A stretch of 64,000 bases of DNA from Bacteroidales bacterium (GTDB taxonomy: Bacteria; Bacteroidota; Bacteroidia; Bacteroidales; UBA932): the NCBI GenBank assembly GCA_017631435.1, contig JAGBTG010000034.1, positions 1-64,000 of the forward strand, written 5' to 3'. Below are positions 47,191 through 56,629 of the stretch, piece after piece (position 1 is the first letter of the stretch; the number at the start of each line of letters is the position of its first letter). A program made the translations under genes and the position numbers. The notes under the pieces are model-generated. The model had not been told where the DNA came from. It searched no databases and saw nothing but the letters and a program-made list of their open reading frames with translations.

Positions 47191-50100
47191 ATGATTTTAT
47201 TCTTTGGTGCCGGCAATGGTACGGTAATAGCTGTTAAGGCTAAAGAGATGTTATCTCAAGAGAATATCAATGCGCTGCAGTGGCTTTTTGGCAATGCCAC
47301 CCTTTTGGAGGGAGAGACTGTAAGCGGAAATTTTGTTGGTCCAAGACGTGAGATGATCACCCCTTGGAGTACTACCGCTGTAGAGATTACCCAGAACATG
47401 AATATCTGCGGAATTGAGCGTATTGAGGAGTTCTTTGCTGTAGAGGGCGAGGAGGCTCAGTATGACAAGATGCTCCAGAGGTTCTACAGAGGCCTTGACC
47501 AGGAGATTTTCACTATTGACAAGCAGCCGGATCCTGTAATTTACATTGAGGATTTTGAGAGCTACAACAAGCAGGAGGGTCTTGCACTAAACCCTGAGGA
47601 GATTGAGTACCTTAAAGGTTTGAGCAAGAAACTTGGCCGTGGCCTTACAGACAGTGAGGTGTTCGGTTTCTCACAGGTGAACTCAGAGCACTGCCGCCAC
47701 AAGATTTTCAACGGTGTGTTCATCATAGACGGCAAGGAGATGGAGAGCTCTTTGTTCAAGATGATTAAGAAGACATCTCAGGAGAATCCAAATCTTATTG
47801 TAAGTGCATACAAAGACAACTGTGCGTTCCTTGAGGGCCCTAAGGTGGCAATGTTCCACCCTGTAAGCGGCAGCAAGCCGTCTGAGTTTGTGGCAAAAGA
47901 GGTTGATACAGTTATCTCACTTAAAGCGGAGACCCACAACTTCCCAACCACAGTTGAGCCTTTCAACGGTGCAGCAACCGGTTCGGGTGGAGAGATCAGA
48001 GACCGTATTGCAGGTGGTAAGGGTAGCTTCCCGATAGCAGGTACTGCATGTTACATGACCTCATACCCAAGATTCAACGAGGGTGTGGAGGCAACCGCAG
48101 GTATAAATGCCCATTTGAGCACCCAGGCAGGATGTGGCGCTGCAGATCTTGCAGACGAGTCTTGTGCTGCAGCAATGGCTGTAGAGCGTGACTGGGAGAA
48201 GACCCCTGCCCGCCCTTGGCTATACCAGAGCCCACAGGAGATCCTTACCAAGGCTTCCAACGGTGCTTCCGATTTCGGTAACAAGTTCGGACAGTGTATC
48301 ATCTGCGGAAGTTTGCTTACTGCAGAGTTTGAGGCACAGAGAAAATTCGGTTTTGATAAAGTGATTATGTTGGCAGGTGGTGTGGGCTACGCAAAAAAAC
48401 GCGACGCCCTTAAGGAGAAACCTGCTGTTGGAGATAAAGTTGTTCTTCTTGGTGGTGACAACTACCGCATTGGTATGGGTGGTGGCGCTGTAAGTAGCGT
48501 TGATACCGGCCAGTATGCAAATGCAATTGAGCTGAATGCCATCCAGCGTTCAAACCCTGAGATGCAGAAGAGGGCTTACAATGCTATCCGTGCAATTGCT
48601 GAGTCAGACAACAATACCATCATAAGTGTTCACGACCATGGTGCAGGCGGCCACCTTAACTGTTTGTCTGAGCTTGTGGAGGAGACCGGTGGAAACATTG
48701 ATATCAGCAAACTTCCTGTAGGTGACCCTACTTTGAGTTTGAAGGAGATTATCGGCAACGAGAGCCAGGAGAGAATGGGTCTTGTTATGCAGGAGAAGGA
48801 CATTGAGGAGCTTAAGGCCATTGCAGACCGCGAGCGTTCTCCAATGTACGTTATTGGCGAGACTACCGGAGAGCACAACTTCACTTTGCGCAATGAGAAA
48901 ACTGGCGAGGCTGCAATCGACCTTGCTATGGAGGATATGTTCGGAAGCGCTCCTAAGACTTACATGAAGGACGTTACCGCAGATTATACTTACGCACCTC
49001 TTGCTTACGATCCTGCCAAATTTGAGTACTACGTTGGCCAGGTTCTTCAGTTGGAGAGCGTTGCTTGTAAAGACTGGTTGACAAACAAGGTTGACCGTTC
49101 AGTTACCGGACTTATCGCCGGCCAGCAGACTTGCGGTGAGATCCAGCTTCCTTTGAACAACCTTGGTGTTACAGCTGTAGGTTACAACAATAAGGAGGGT
49201 ATTGCAACTTCTATGGGCCACGCCCCTATGGTTGCTATGGTTGATTCTGCTGCAGGTTCCCGCATGGCTATCTCGGAGGCTCTTACCAACGTGGTTTGGG
49301 CTCCTTTGAAAGATGGCATCAAAGGCATTTCTTTGAGTGCAAACTGGATGTGGCCTTGCCGCAACGAGGGTGAGGATACCCGTCTGTTCAAGGCTGTTAA
49401 AGGTGCTTCTGATTTCTCTTGTGCCCTTGGCATCAACATCCCTACCGGAAAGGACAGTATGAGTATGACCCAGAAATATCCGTCGGGAGAAAAAGTACTT
49501 TCTCCTGGTACAGTGATCATCTCTACCGTAGCACCTGTGGAGGATATCAACAAGATTGTGCATCCTAACCTTCAGAATAATCCCGACAGCGTATTGATGT
49601 ATATCCCATTTGTGGACGGTGCCGCTTCGGCTGCTGCAGGTTCTGACGCTAAAGAGGCATTCCCTCTTGGCGGTTCTGCTTTTGCCCAGATTGTTGGCCA
49701 GGTAGGTAATATTGCTCCTGATGTGGAGAATCCTGCTTACTTTGCTTCAGCATTTGCCGCTGTTCAGAAACTGGTTGCCGATGAGCTTGTGCTTGCAGGT
49801 CATGATATTTCTGCCGGTGGTCTTATCACTACCGCTCTTGAGATGTGTTTTGCAAATGTGAACGGCGGTTTGGCTATCAATGCACGCGCCCTTGAGATGA
49901 TTGCAAAAGAGTGGGGCTGCGCTGGCGGTTCAGATTCTATCTTCAGAGCTTTGTTCTCAGAGACTCCAGGTGTACTTGTTCAGGTGGCTTCTGCTTCTGT
50001 TGATTCAGTTGCTGCTGCTTTGGCTGAGTGCGGCGTTAAGGGTTACGCAATTGGTAACTACCTTCCTGCACGCAAAGTGGTTCTTACCGGCTTTGGCGCT

Positions 50101-51087
50101 GCTGATGCAGTTTCTTTGGATATTGATGCCATGAGAGACGTTTGGTTCAAGACTTCATATTTGTTTGATATCCGTCAGGTTGGCGAGACTTGCGCTAAGG
50201 AGAGATTCCAGAACTATAAGAAACAGCCTTTGGTATACTCATTCCCTGCTGGTTTCACCGGTTCATTGAGTTCTTATTCTGGCGTTGCTGCCCCAGTTGC
50301 TGAGGGCTCTTCTGCTCTTGCTCCTGCTGCTGATGCCCCTATGGCTGCGATTATCCGTGAGAAAGGTTCTAACGGCGACCGCGAGATGGCATGGGCACTT
50401 CACCTTGCAGGTTTCAGAGTTAAGGATGTTCATATGACCGACTTGATTTCCGGCCGCGAGACCCTTGAGGAGGTTAAGATGATTGTATTCGTTGGAGGTT
50501 TCTCAAATGCCGATACTCTTGGTTCAGCTAAAGGTTGGGCTGGTGCATTCCTTTACAATGCCATAGCTAAGGCTGCCCTCGATGCTTTCTACGCTCGTGA
50601 GGATACAATGAGTTTGGGTATCTGTAACGGTTGTCAGCTGATGGCTGAGTTGGGTCTTCTTACCCCTACTGCCCGTGAGCTTTCTCCTAAGATGGTTCAC
50701 AACAACTCACACAAATATGAGAGTGCGTTCGTAGGTGTTGGTATTGAGAACAGCCCTTCTATCATGCTCCGCTCGCTTTCTGGCAGCAAGCTTGGTATCT
50801 GGGTTGCCCACGGTGAGGGTAAATTCTCGTTCCCTGCAGGTATGGACAACGTGGTTGTGGCTGCACGCTATACTTACAACGCTTATCCTGCCAATCCTAA
50901 CGGTTCTCCAGAGGGTATTGCCGGTGTCTGCAGCACAGACGGCCGTCACTTGGCTATGATGCCACACCCTGAGCGCTGCTTGCGCCCTTGGAACTGGGCA
51001 CACTACCCTGCTGAGCTTCGTTCTCAGGAGATCACCCCATGGATTGAGATGTTCATCAACGCCCGCGTTTGGTGTTCCGGCAAATAA
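47191..51087 (+). CDS. purL: Phosphoribosylformylglycinamidine synthase, single-chain form
   Basis: 1298 residues, the large type (synthetase plus glutaminase in one chain) as in Proteobacteria and Bacteroidota. Performs the fourth step of purine synthesis, turning FGAR, ATP and glutamine into FGAM. Markers: QVNSEHCRHKIFNG, ETHNFPTTVEPFNGAATGSGGEIRD, HDHGAGGHLNCLSELVEE, GHDISAGGL, and the C-terminal amidotransferase with the cysteine in LGICNGCQLMAEL (about residue 1147) and MPHPERCLRPW. Monocistronic with its own terminator; higher G+C content than the accessory genes. Confidence 0.98.
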   Translation: MILFFGAGNGTVIAVKAKEMLSQENINALQWLFGNATLLEGETVSGNFVGPRREMITPWSTTAVEITQNMNICGIERIEEFFAVEGEEAQYDKMLQRFYRGLDQEIFTIDKQPDPVIYIEDFESYNKQEGLALNPEEIEYLKGLSKKLGRGLTDSEVFGFSQVNSEHCRHKIFNGVFIIDGKEMESSLFKMIKKTSQENPNLIVSAYKDNCAFLEGPKVAMFHPVSGSKPSEFVAKEVDTVISLKAETHNFPTTVEPFNGAATGSGGEIRDRIAGGKGSFPIAGTACYMTSYPRFNEGVEATAGINAHLSTQAGCGAADLADESCAAAMAVERDWEKTPARPWLYQSPQEILTKASNGASDFGNKFGQCIICGSLLTAEFEAQRKFGFDKVIMLAGGVGYAKKRDALKEKPAVGDKVVLLGGDNYRIGMGGGAVSSVDTGQYANAIELNAIQRSNPEMQKRAYNAIRAIAESDNNTIISVHDHGAGGHLNCLSELVEETGGNIDISKLPVGDPTLSLKEIIGNESQERMGLVMQEKDIEELKAIADRERSPMYVIGETTGEHNFTLRNEKTGEAAIDLAMEDMFGSAPKTYMKDVTADYTYAPLAYDPAKFEYYVGQVLQLESVACKDWLTNKVDRSVTGLIAGQQTCGEIQLPLNNLGVTAVGYNNKEGIATSMGHAPMVAMVDSAAGSRMAISEALTNVVWAPLKDGIKGISLSANWMWPCRNEGEDTRLFKAVKGASDFSCALGINIPTGKDSMSMTQKYPSGEKVLSPGTVIISTVAPVEDINKIVHPNLQNNPDSVLMYIPFVDGAASAAAGSDAKEAFPLGGSAFAQIVGQVGNIAPDVENPAYFASAFAAVQKLVADELVLAGHDISAGGLITTALEMCFANVNGGLAINARALEMIAKEWGCAGGSDSIFRALFSETPGVLVQVASASVDSVAAALAECGVKGYAIGNYLPARKVVLTGFGAADAVSLDIDAMRDVWFKTSYLFDIRQVGETCAKERFQNYKKQPLVYSFPAGFTGSLSSYSGVAAPVAEGSSALAPAADAPMAAIIREKGSNGDREMAWALHLAGFRVKDVHMTDLISGRETLEEVKMIVFVGGFSNADTLGSAKGWAGAFLYNAIAKAALDAFYAREDTMSLGICNGCQLMAELGLLTPTARELSPKMVHNNSHKYESAFVGVGIENSPSIMLRSLSGSKLGIWVAHGEGKFSFPAGMDNVVVAARYTYNAYPANPNGSPEGIAGVCSTDGRHLAMMPHPERCLRPWNWAHYPAELRSQEITPWIEMFINARVWCSGK

Positions 51088-51117
51088 TTGGGTTTAGGTT
51101 ACTATACCTATATATAT

Positions 51118-51158
51118 AATAGGAGCTCCGCGGGTGTGCGGGGCTCCTATTATTTTTA
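51118..51158 (+). terminator. Terminator of purL
   Basis: Stem AATAGGAGCtCCGC with its complement GCGGgGCTCCTATT, then ATTTTTA. It lies 30 bases after the purL stop and just before element 1. Confidence 0.85.
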
Positions 51159-51167
51159 CCCCTCTAT

Positions 51168-51294
51168 GTAACGTCGTCTTTTTGTACAATTTGCTGATCC
51201 TCAGCAAATTAAAAATTAAGGGGCTTGCATTTTTGCAAACCCCTAATTTTTAACTACCTGGGCACCAGGTAGTTGTACAAAAAGACGACGTTAC
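51168..51294. mobile_element. Palindrome-ended element 1 (REPIN-like, RAYT-associated)
   Basis: 127 bp. Ends are perfect 22-bp inverted repeats (51168-51189 and 51273-51294) with shared core GTCGTCTTTTTGTACAA. Inside are three hairpins: 51188-51210 (10-bp perfect stem, 3-base loop), 51211-51250 (about 18 bp with one bulge and one mismatch) and 51252-51274 (10-bp perfect stem, 3-base loop). The whole could fold as a cloverleaf on an outer stem. It lies between convergent purL and the PhoH-like gene and provides the latter's stop codon (TAA complement at 51291-51293). Confidence 0.85.
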
Positions 51295-52628
51295 AATTTA
51301 CGCCCGGCGAGTTCGCTCAGTTCACTGCGCTCACCTTTTATGAGGTTCACGTGCTCAAAGAGGTTTTCGCCGTAGAGTTTTTCGCTCAGGTGAGTGAGGC
51401 CGTTGGACCATTTGTCAAGGTATGGCTGGTCTATCTGGTTTACATCACCGGTGAAAACAATTTTGGTTCCCTCGCCAGCGCGGGTGATGATGGTTTTTAC
51501 CTCATGCGGAGTAAGGTTCTGGGCCTCGTCTATAATGAAGAAGGTATTGGAGAGGGAGCGGCCGCGGATGTAGGCAAGCGGGCTGATGAGCAACTGCTCG
51601 CGTCGGAGCATCTCCTCTATTTTTATGTTTTCTTTACTGGTGTCGCGGAAGTTTTTCTTAATTACGGCTAGGTTGTCGTAAAGAGGGAGCATGTACGGGC
51701 CAATCTTCTCCTTGGCGTCACCGGGAAGGAATCCTATCTCTTGGTTCTTGAGTGGAATTACCGGGCGGGAAAGGAGTATCTGGTCGTAGAGATGGGTCTG
51801 TGCCAAGGCTCCCGCCAGGGCAATGAGGGTCTTTCCTGTGCCGGCGGTGCCGGTTAGGGAAACAAGTTTGATGTCGGGATTAAGAATGGCATCCATTGCA
51901 AAGACCTGCTCAAAGTTGCGTGGGGAGATGCCGTAGGCGCTCTGCTGCTCCACCATCACAATGTTGCCGGTGTTGTGGTTGTAGCGGGCCAGGAGGACAT
52001 CTTTGTCGGGAAGATGAAACTTGTACAGCTGGTTGCATGGAGGGGTTTTGTAGCGGAAGGCGCTCAATGGTACTCCCTGCGGCTGTAGTTCAAGGGCTGT
52101 AAGAAGTTGCGGATCTGCCCCTTTTACCGAGATGATCCTCTTGGTAGTGCGGTTTACACGCTCCTCTTTGATGTGGTCGGTGAGGTAATCCTGCACGAAC
52201 ATCCCTACCGCCTTGGCTTTCATCCTCAGATTTACGTCCTTGGTTACCAGTGCCACGGTGCGGTTGGCATAATTGTGCTTGTACCATATGGCAGTGGCCA
52301 GGATGCGGTGGTCCTGGGTATCATCGCGGAAAGCCCCCTGCAGTTCTTTTGGAAAATCGCGGTTTACAGTTATGGTAAGTGTGCCCCGGTTCTTCCCCAG
52401 CGGGTATCCGTGACCGTTGAAGAGCCTCGGATCCGAAATCTCATCAATGGTTCTCACAAACTCGCGGGCGTTGTAGTTGATAGTATCGTTGCCGTTCTTG
52501 AACTTGTCTACCTCCTCAAGCACTGCCAACGGAATTACTAAATCGTTCTCCTGAAAATTGTAGATTGCACGATGGTCATGCAAAATCACATTTGTGTCAA
52601 GCACAAAAATCTTTGGTAACTTTTGCAT
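51291..52628 (-). CDS. PhoH-like protein: PIN domain plus ATPase (YlaK-type)
   Basis: 445 residues. PIN domain from IFVLDTNVILHDH (8-20) with LEEVDKFK and LVTKDVNLR acidic residues; linker to about 230; PhoH ATPase with Walker A SLTGTAGTGKTLIA (about 258-268), FFIIDEAQNLTPHEVKTII and VFTGDVNQIDQ. Likely an RNA helicase/nuclease of the PhoH2 kind. The last codons GRKL and the TAA fall at the edge of element 1; the family end (ERSELSELA) is still present, so little or nothing was lost. Flanked by elements 1 and 2. Confidence 0.92.
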   Translation of the reverse strand: MQKLPKIFVLDTNVILHDHRAIYNFQENDLVIPLAVLEEVDKFKNGNDTINYNAREFVRTIDEISDPRLFNGHGYPLGKNRGTLTITVNRDFPKELQGAFRDDTQDHRILATAIWYKHNYANRTVALVTKDVNLRMKAKAVGMFVQDYLTDHIKEERVNRTTKRIISVKGADPQLLTALELQPQGVPLSAFRYKTPPCNQLYKFHLPDKDVLLARYNHNTGNIVMVEQQSAYGISPRNFEQVFAMDAILNPDIKLVSLTGTAGTGKTLIALAGALAQTHLYDQILLSRPVIPLKNQEIGFLPGDAKEKIGPYMLPLYDNLAVIKKNFRDTSKENIKIEEMLRREQLLISPLAYIRGRSLSNTFFIIDEAQNLTPHEVKTIITRAGEGTKIVFTGDVNQIDQPYLDKWSNGLTHLSEKLYGENLFEHVNLIKGERSELSELAGRKL

Positions 52629-52668
52629 AGCGGATGGGTTTTTGTAAAGTTAACAAATAAAAATTAAG

Positions 52669-52792
52669 TTACGTCGTCTTTTTGTACAATTTGCAGATTA
52701 TCAGGCAATTGCTTTTTTCAAAAAGAGCAATTTTGTTTTTAAGAAAAAGCAATCTATTGAAACACAGACAGTTGTACAAAAAGACGACGTAA
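52669..52792. mobile_element. Palindrome-ended element 2 (REPIN-like, RAYT-associated)
   Basis: 124 bp with perfect 21-bp inverted ends (52669-52689 / 52772-52792), same core as element 1. The interior differs from elements 1 and 3; it has an AATTGCT/AGCAATT hairpin with a T/A-rich extension (about 52707-52732) and a weaker second one. It lies between divergent genes: 40 bases upstream of the PhoH-like start and 87 bases upstream of the RAYT start. Confidence 0.85.
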
Positions 52793-52879
52793 AATAAGCC
52801 ACGGTTGAACTAGAGTAAATTTACTCAAAAGCTTGCAGATTATTTATAAGTTAAGTATTTTGCCGGAAACTTTTAAGAC

Positions 52880-53686
52880 ATGAAGAAGGGAAAGAGAGAG
52901 CAGGAAGGAATTATGCATGTGTATTTCAGGGCCAATGGCAGGTACACTGTATTTTATGATGATGAAGATAATATTGAGCTCTTGAGGCGGATGGACAAGT
53001 TTGCCAAAAAGTACGAATCCACCGTATTTGAATTTGCATTAATGGGAAACCATGCGCATTTCTTGGTGTACACTACATGTGTGAGCGTGTTGATGCGGGA
53101 CACATTAAAGAGCTATTCCCGATGGTATAACAAGAAATACAAAAACAGCAACAAAGTTTTTAAAACGCCTTTTTCCAGCGCATGCAAAAGGAGCGATGAA
53201 TGGGTATTTGATACCAGCATGTATATTCTCAGGAACGCTACTGTCGCCAGAATTTGCAGTAAAGCCGAGCATCACCGGTGGTGTTCCATGAGTTTCCATT
53301 TCAGAGATGAAAAAAGGCATTTACCAATTGGCTATAACCAATATTTGAGATTATCTGAAGCAATTGAAATAGACACATCTTTTATCGACAGCAAATTCAA
53401 GAACTTTAAAGAATTTGCAGATTACGTAAATAATATCCCAATACTTAGGTCATCTGTTATTCCCGACAACGCCAAATGGGAATCCAATACTCCCGGCACT
53501 ATTGCCGCTGAAGCATCGAGACTCCTTAACGGAAGACCTCTTAATAGTCTTAAAAGAGATGAAATAGCTGATCTTATTGTTAATCTCTACCGCAATACCG
53601 GAGCTAAAATGCTGCAAATTGCCTCTGTTCTTCATGTAGACTATAAATTTGTAAAGCATTGCATTGCTAGAGAGAAGAACGCCTAA
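52880..53686 (+). CDS. REP-associated tyrosine transposase (RAYT, IS200-like Y1 family)
   Basis: 268 residues. The Y1 transposase core has the HUH pair in MGNHAHFLV (H58, H60) and the likely nucleophile Y79 in LKSYSRWYNKKY; the HVYFRANGRYTVFYDDEDN start and the HHRWCSMS segment fit RAYTs. The C-terminal ~90 residues are a helical region (RDEIADLIVNLYRNTGAKMLQIASVLHVD) resembling a DNA-binding helix-turn-helix. RAYTs nick single-stranded DNA at palindromes and are linked to spread of REP/REPIN sequences. Element 2 lies just upstream; a different hairpin lies just downstream. No classical IS ends. Confidence 0.88.
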   Translation: MKKGKREQEGIMHVYFRANGRYTVFYDDEDNIELLRRMDKFAKKYESTVFEFALMGNHAHFLVYTTCVSVLMRDTLKSYSRWYNKKYKNSNKVFKTPFSSACKRSDEWVFDTSMYILRNATVARICSKAEHHRWCSMSFHFRDEKRHLPIGYNQYLRLSEAIEIDTSFIDSKFKNFKEFADYVNNIPILRSSVIPDNAKWESNTPGTIAAEASRLLNGRPLNSLKRDEIADLIVNLYRNTGAKMLQIASVLHVDYKFVKHCIAREKNA

Positions 53687-53702
53687 ACAACCGTACAGCA
53701 CC

Positions 53703-53730
53703 GCAGCCGGAATAAAGCATCTCCGGCTGC
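53703..53730. repeat. Hairpin directly after the RAYT gene
   Basis: Perfect 8-bp stem GCAGCCGG/CCGGCTGC with a 12-base loop, 16 bases after the RAYT stop. GC-rich and unlike the element ends. It could be a REP-like right border or part of a double terminator. Confidence 0.5.
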
Positions 53731-53737
53731 TACAGTC

Positions 53738-53787
53738 AACAAAAAACACCCATGAGAGTTTTATGGCTCTCATGGGTGTTTTTTGTT
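53738..53787. terminator. Bidirectional terminator between RAYT and ppdK
   Basis: Perfect 21-bp stem (53738-53758 / 53767-53787) around CACCCATGAGAG, with A/T tracts at both bases, so it works on both strands. Confidence 0.9.
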
Positions 53788-53807
53788 GCTGTTGCTCGAG
53801 AGATGAA

Positions 53808-56531
53808 TTATTTCTGAGCATTGTGTTTGATTGCAGCCTGAGCAGCAGCTAGGCGAGCAATTGGAACACGGAATGGAGAACATGAAACGTAGTTCATTCC
53901 AGCCAAGTGGCAGAACTCTACTGAGTCTGGATCACCACCGTGCTCACCGCAGATACCAACTTTAAGTTTAGCGTTAGTTGATCTACCGCCTTTGATACCC
54001 ATCTCAACAAGTTTACCAACTGAACCTCTGTCCAAAGTCTGGAATGGGTCAGCAGGAAGGATCTTCTTGCTTAGGTAGTCACCCATGAAGCCGCCGATAT
54101 CGTCACGAGAGAAACCGAAGGTCATCTGAGTAAGGTCGTTAGTACCGAATGAGAAGAACTGTGCAGTCTTAGCCATCTCGTCAGCAAGGATAGCAGCTCT
54201 AGGGATCTCAATCATTGTACCGTATAGGTAAACGATCTTAACACCCTGCTCAGCCTCTACTGCTGCGTGTACTTTGTCGCAAAGCTCTTTCTGGAAATCA
54301 AGCTCTTTAACTGAAACAGTTACAGGAACCATGATCTCTGGCTGTGGAGTAAGACCCTCTTTAATCAACTCTGCAGTAGCAGTGAAGATAGCGTGGAACT
54401 GCATCTCTGAAATCTCAGGATAAGTTACACCAAGACGTACACCACGGTGACCCATCATAGGGTTAACCTCGTGTAGAGCCTCACCACGTTTCTTGATATC
54501 CTCTGGAGTGATACCGAACTCTGCAGCCATCTCCTCAATCTTCTCTTTAGTCTGAGGAACGAACTCATGTAGAGGTGGGTCAAGTAGACGGAAGGTTACT
54601 GGCTTGCCGTCAAGAACTTTCATAGTACCTTTAACAGCCTCTTTTACGTATGGCTCAAGCTCAGCAAGTGCCTGACGTCTCTCAGCCTCTGAGTTAGAAA
54701 GGATCATCTTGCGAAGTTTTGATAGAGGAGCCTCTGAGTTCTCACCGTAGAACATGTGCTCAATACGGAACAAACCGATACCCTCAGCGCCAAAGTTGAT
54801 TGCAGTCTGAGCATCCTGTGGGTTATCAGCGTTGGTTCTAACACCAAGAACGCGGTATTTGTCTACAATCTTCATGTACTCTACGAAACGAGGATTCTCT
54901 GAAGCATCCATAGTCTCGATAGCTACATCATATACATAACCCTTGCTACCGTTCAATGAGAAGATGTCACCCTCATTGTAAACTTTCTCACCGATAGTCA
55001 AAGTTTTGTTCAACATGTTGATGTGAAGTGCATCGCAACCTACGATACAGCATTTACCCCAACCACGTGCAACAAGAGCAGCGTGTGAAGTCATACCACC
55101 ACGAGCAGTCAAAAGACCGTCAGCAGCACGCATACCCTCAACGTCCTCTGGGTTAGTCTCCTCACGAACAAGGATAACTTTCTCTTTTCTTGCAGCGCAC
55201 TCAACAGCCTCCTCAGCAGTGAATACGATCTTACCTACAGCACCACCAGGACCAGCTGGAAGACCCTGTGCAATTACAGTACCTTTCTTCTCGGCAGCTG
55301 GGTTAAGGATTGGGTGTAGAAGCTCGTCCAACTGAGCAGGAGCAACACGCATTACTGCAGTCTTCTCATCAATAAGACCCTCAGCAAGCATATCCATAGC
55401 CATGTTCAAAGCAGCAAGACCTGTTCTCTTACCTACACGGCACTGAAGCATCCAAAGTTTGCCGTCCTGGATAGTGAACTCAATATCCTGCATATCGTGG
55501 AAGTGAGCCTCAAGGTTCTGCTGGATCTGATCCAACTCAGCGTATACAGCTGGCATAGCAGTCTCCAAAGAAGCAAGGTTCTTGTTGTGCTCGTTCTTTG
55601 TAGCCTCGTTCAATGGGTTAGGTGTTCTGATACCTGCAACAACGTCCTCACCCTGAGCGTTGATCAACCACTCACCGTAGAACTTGTTCTCACCTGTAGC
55701 AGGGTTTCTTGAGAAAGCAACACCGGTAGCTGAGTTGTCACCCATGTTACCGAATACCATTGACTGTACGTTTACTGCAGTACCCCACTCGTCTGGAATA
55801 CCCTCAATTCTTCTGTATGCGATAGCTCTCTTACCGTTCCATGATTTGAAAACGGCGCCAATACCGCCCCAAAGCTGCTCGTAAGCATCGTCTGGGAATG
55901 GTTTGCCTAGCTCCTGTTTAACTCTAATCTTGAAATCCTCGCAAAGCTGCATCAAGTCCTCAGTAGTAAGGTCTGTATCTGAAGCATAACCTTTCTCTTT
56001 CTTAACTTTGTGCAACATTCTGTCCAACTGAACGCGGATACCGTTACCCTCCTCAGGCTCAATACCCTCAGCTTTCTCCATTACAACGTCTGAGTACATC
56101 ATGATCAAACGTCTGTAAGCATCATAAACGAAACGAGGATTACCGGTTTTAGCAATAAGACCAGGGATAGTTGCAGAACATAGACCAATGTTAAGAACTG
56201 TCTCCATCATACCAGGCATAGAGCTTCTTGCACCTGAACGGCAAGATACTAGAAGTGGAGAAGTAGGGTCACCGAATTTCATGCCCATTACCTCCTCAGT
56301 AGCAGCCATTGCAGCATTTACCTCAGCCTCCAACTCTTTAGGATAGTTACAACCATTTTTGTAATACTCAGTACAACAGTCAGTTGTAATAGTAAAACCT
56401 GCAGGAACCGGAATCTCCAGTTTGCACATCTCAGCAAGGTTGGCACCTTTACCGCCAAGAAGGTTTTTCATGCTTCCATCGCCGTCGGCAGTTTTACCAC
56501 CAAAACGATAAACTCTCTTGATTTCTGACAT
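53808..56531 (-). CDS. ppdK: Pyruvate, phosphate dikinase
   Basis: 907 residues, normal length. Converts pyruvate, ATP and phosphate into PEP, AMP and pyrophosphate, or the reverse in fermentative glycolysis. N-terminal nucleotide domain (GGKGANLAEMCKLEIPVPAGFTI), phosphohistidine domain GGMTSHAALVARGWGK, and the PEP/pyruvate barrel ending CGEHGGDPDSVEFCHLAGMNYVSCSPFRVP. A -7-like TATTTTTG (56592-56599) lies 60 bases upstream. Strongly biased, well-conserved codons suggest high expression. Stands between RAYT and hydE. Confidence 0.98.
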   Translation of the reverse strand: MSEIKRVYRFGGKTADGDGSMKNLLGGKGANLAEMCKLEIPVPAGFTITTDCCTEYYKNGCNYPKELEAEVNAAMAATEEVMGMKFGDPTSPLLVSCRSGARSSMPGMMETVLNIGLCSATIPGLIAKTGNPRFVYDAYRRLIMMYSDVVMEKAEGIEPEEGNGIRVQLDRMLHKVKKEKGYASDTDLTTEDLMQLCEDFKIRVKQELGKPFPDDAYEQLWGGIGAVFKSWNGKRAIAYRRIEGIPDEWGTAVNVQSMVFGNMGDNSATGVAFSRNPATGENKFYGEWLINAQGEDVVAGIRTPNPLNEATKNEHNKNLASLETAMPAVYAELDQIQQNLEAHFHDMQDIEFTIQDGKLWMLQCRVGKRTGLAALNMAMDMLAEGLIDEKTAVMRVAPAQLDELLHPILNPAAEKKGTVIAQGLPAGPGGAVGKIVFTAEEAVECAARKEKVILVREETNPEDVEGMRAADGLLTARGGMTSHAALVARGWGKCCIVGCDALHINMLNKTLTIGEKVYNEGDIFSLNGSKGYVYDVAIETMDASENPRFVEYMKIVDKYRVLGVRTNADNPQDAQTAINFGAEGIGLFRIEHMFYGENSEAPLSKLRKMILSNSEAERRQALAELEPYVKEAVKGTMKVLDGKPVTFRLLDPPLHEFVPQTKEKIEEMAAEFGITPEDIKKRGEALHEVNPMMGHRGVRLGVTYPEISEMQFHAIFTATAELIKEGLTPQPEIMVPVTVSVKELDFQKELCDKVHAAVEAEQGVKIVYLYGTMIEIPRAAILADEMAKTAQFFSFGTNDLTQMTFGFSRDDIGGFMGDYLSKKILPADPFQTLDRGSVGKLVEMGIKGGRSTNAKLKVGICGEHGGDPDSVEFCHLAGMNYVSCSPFRVPIARLAAAQAAIKHNAQK

Positions 56532-56629
56532 AATAAATGAAATTAAATATTGTTTGGTTATAAATTAGTCATTTTTAGAAAAAATGCGGTACAAAAATAT
56601 AAAAAAAAATCCTAAATAAAGAATAAAAC

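Noticed and set aside
49099..49563. 154-codon open frame antisense to purL, and others of similar kind (48604-48893, 50707-51003)
   Set aside because: They lie fully inside a highly conserved gene with biased codon use, have no recognisable domain, and follow from that bias.
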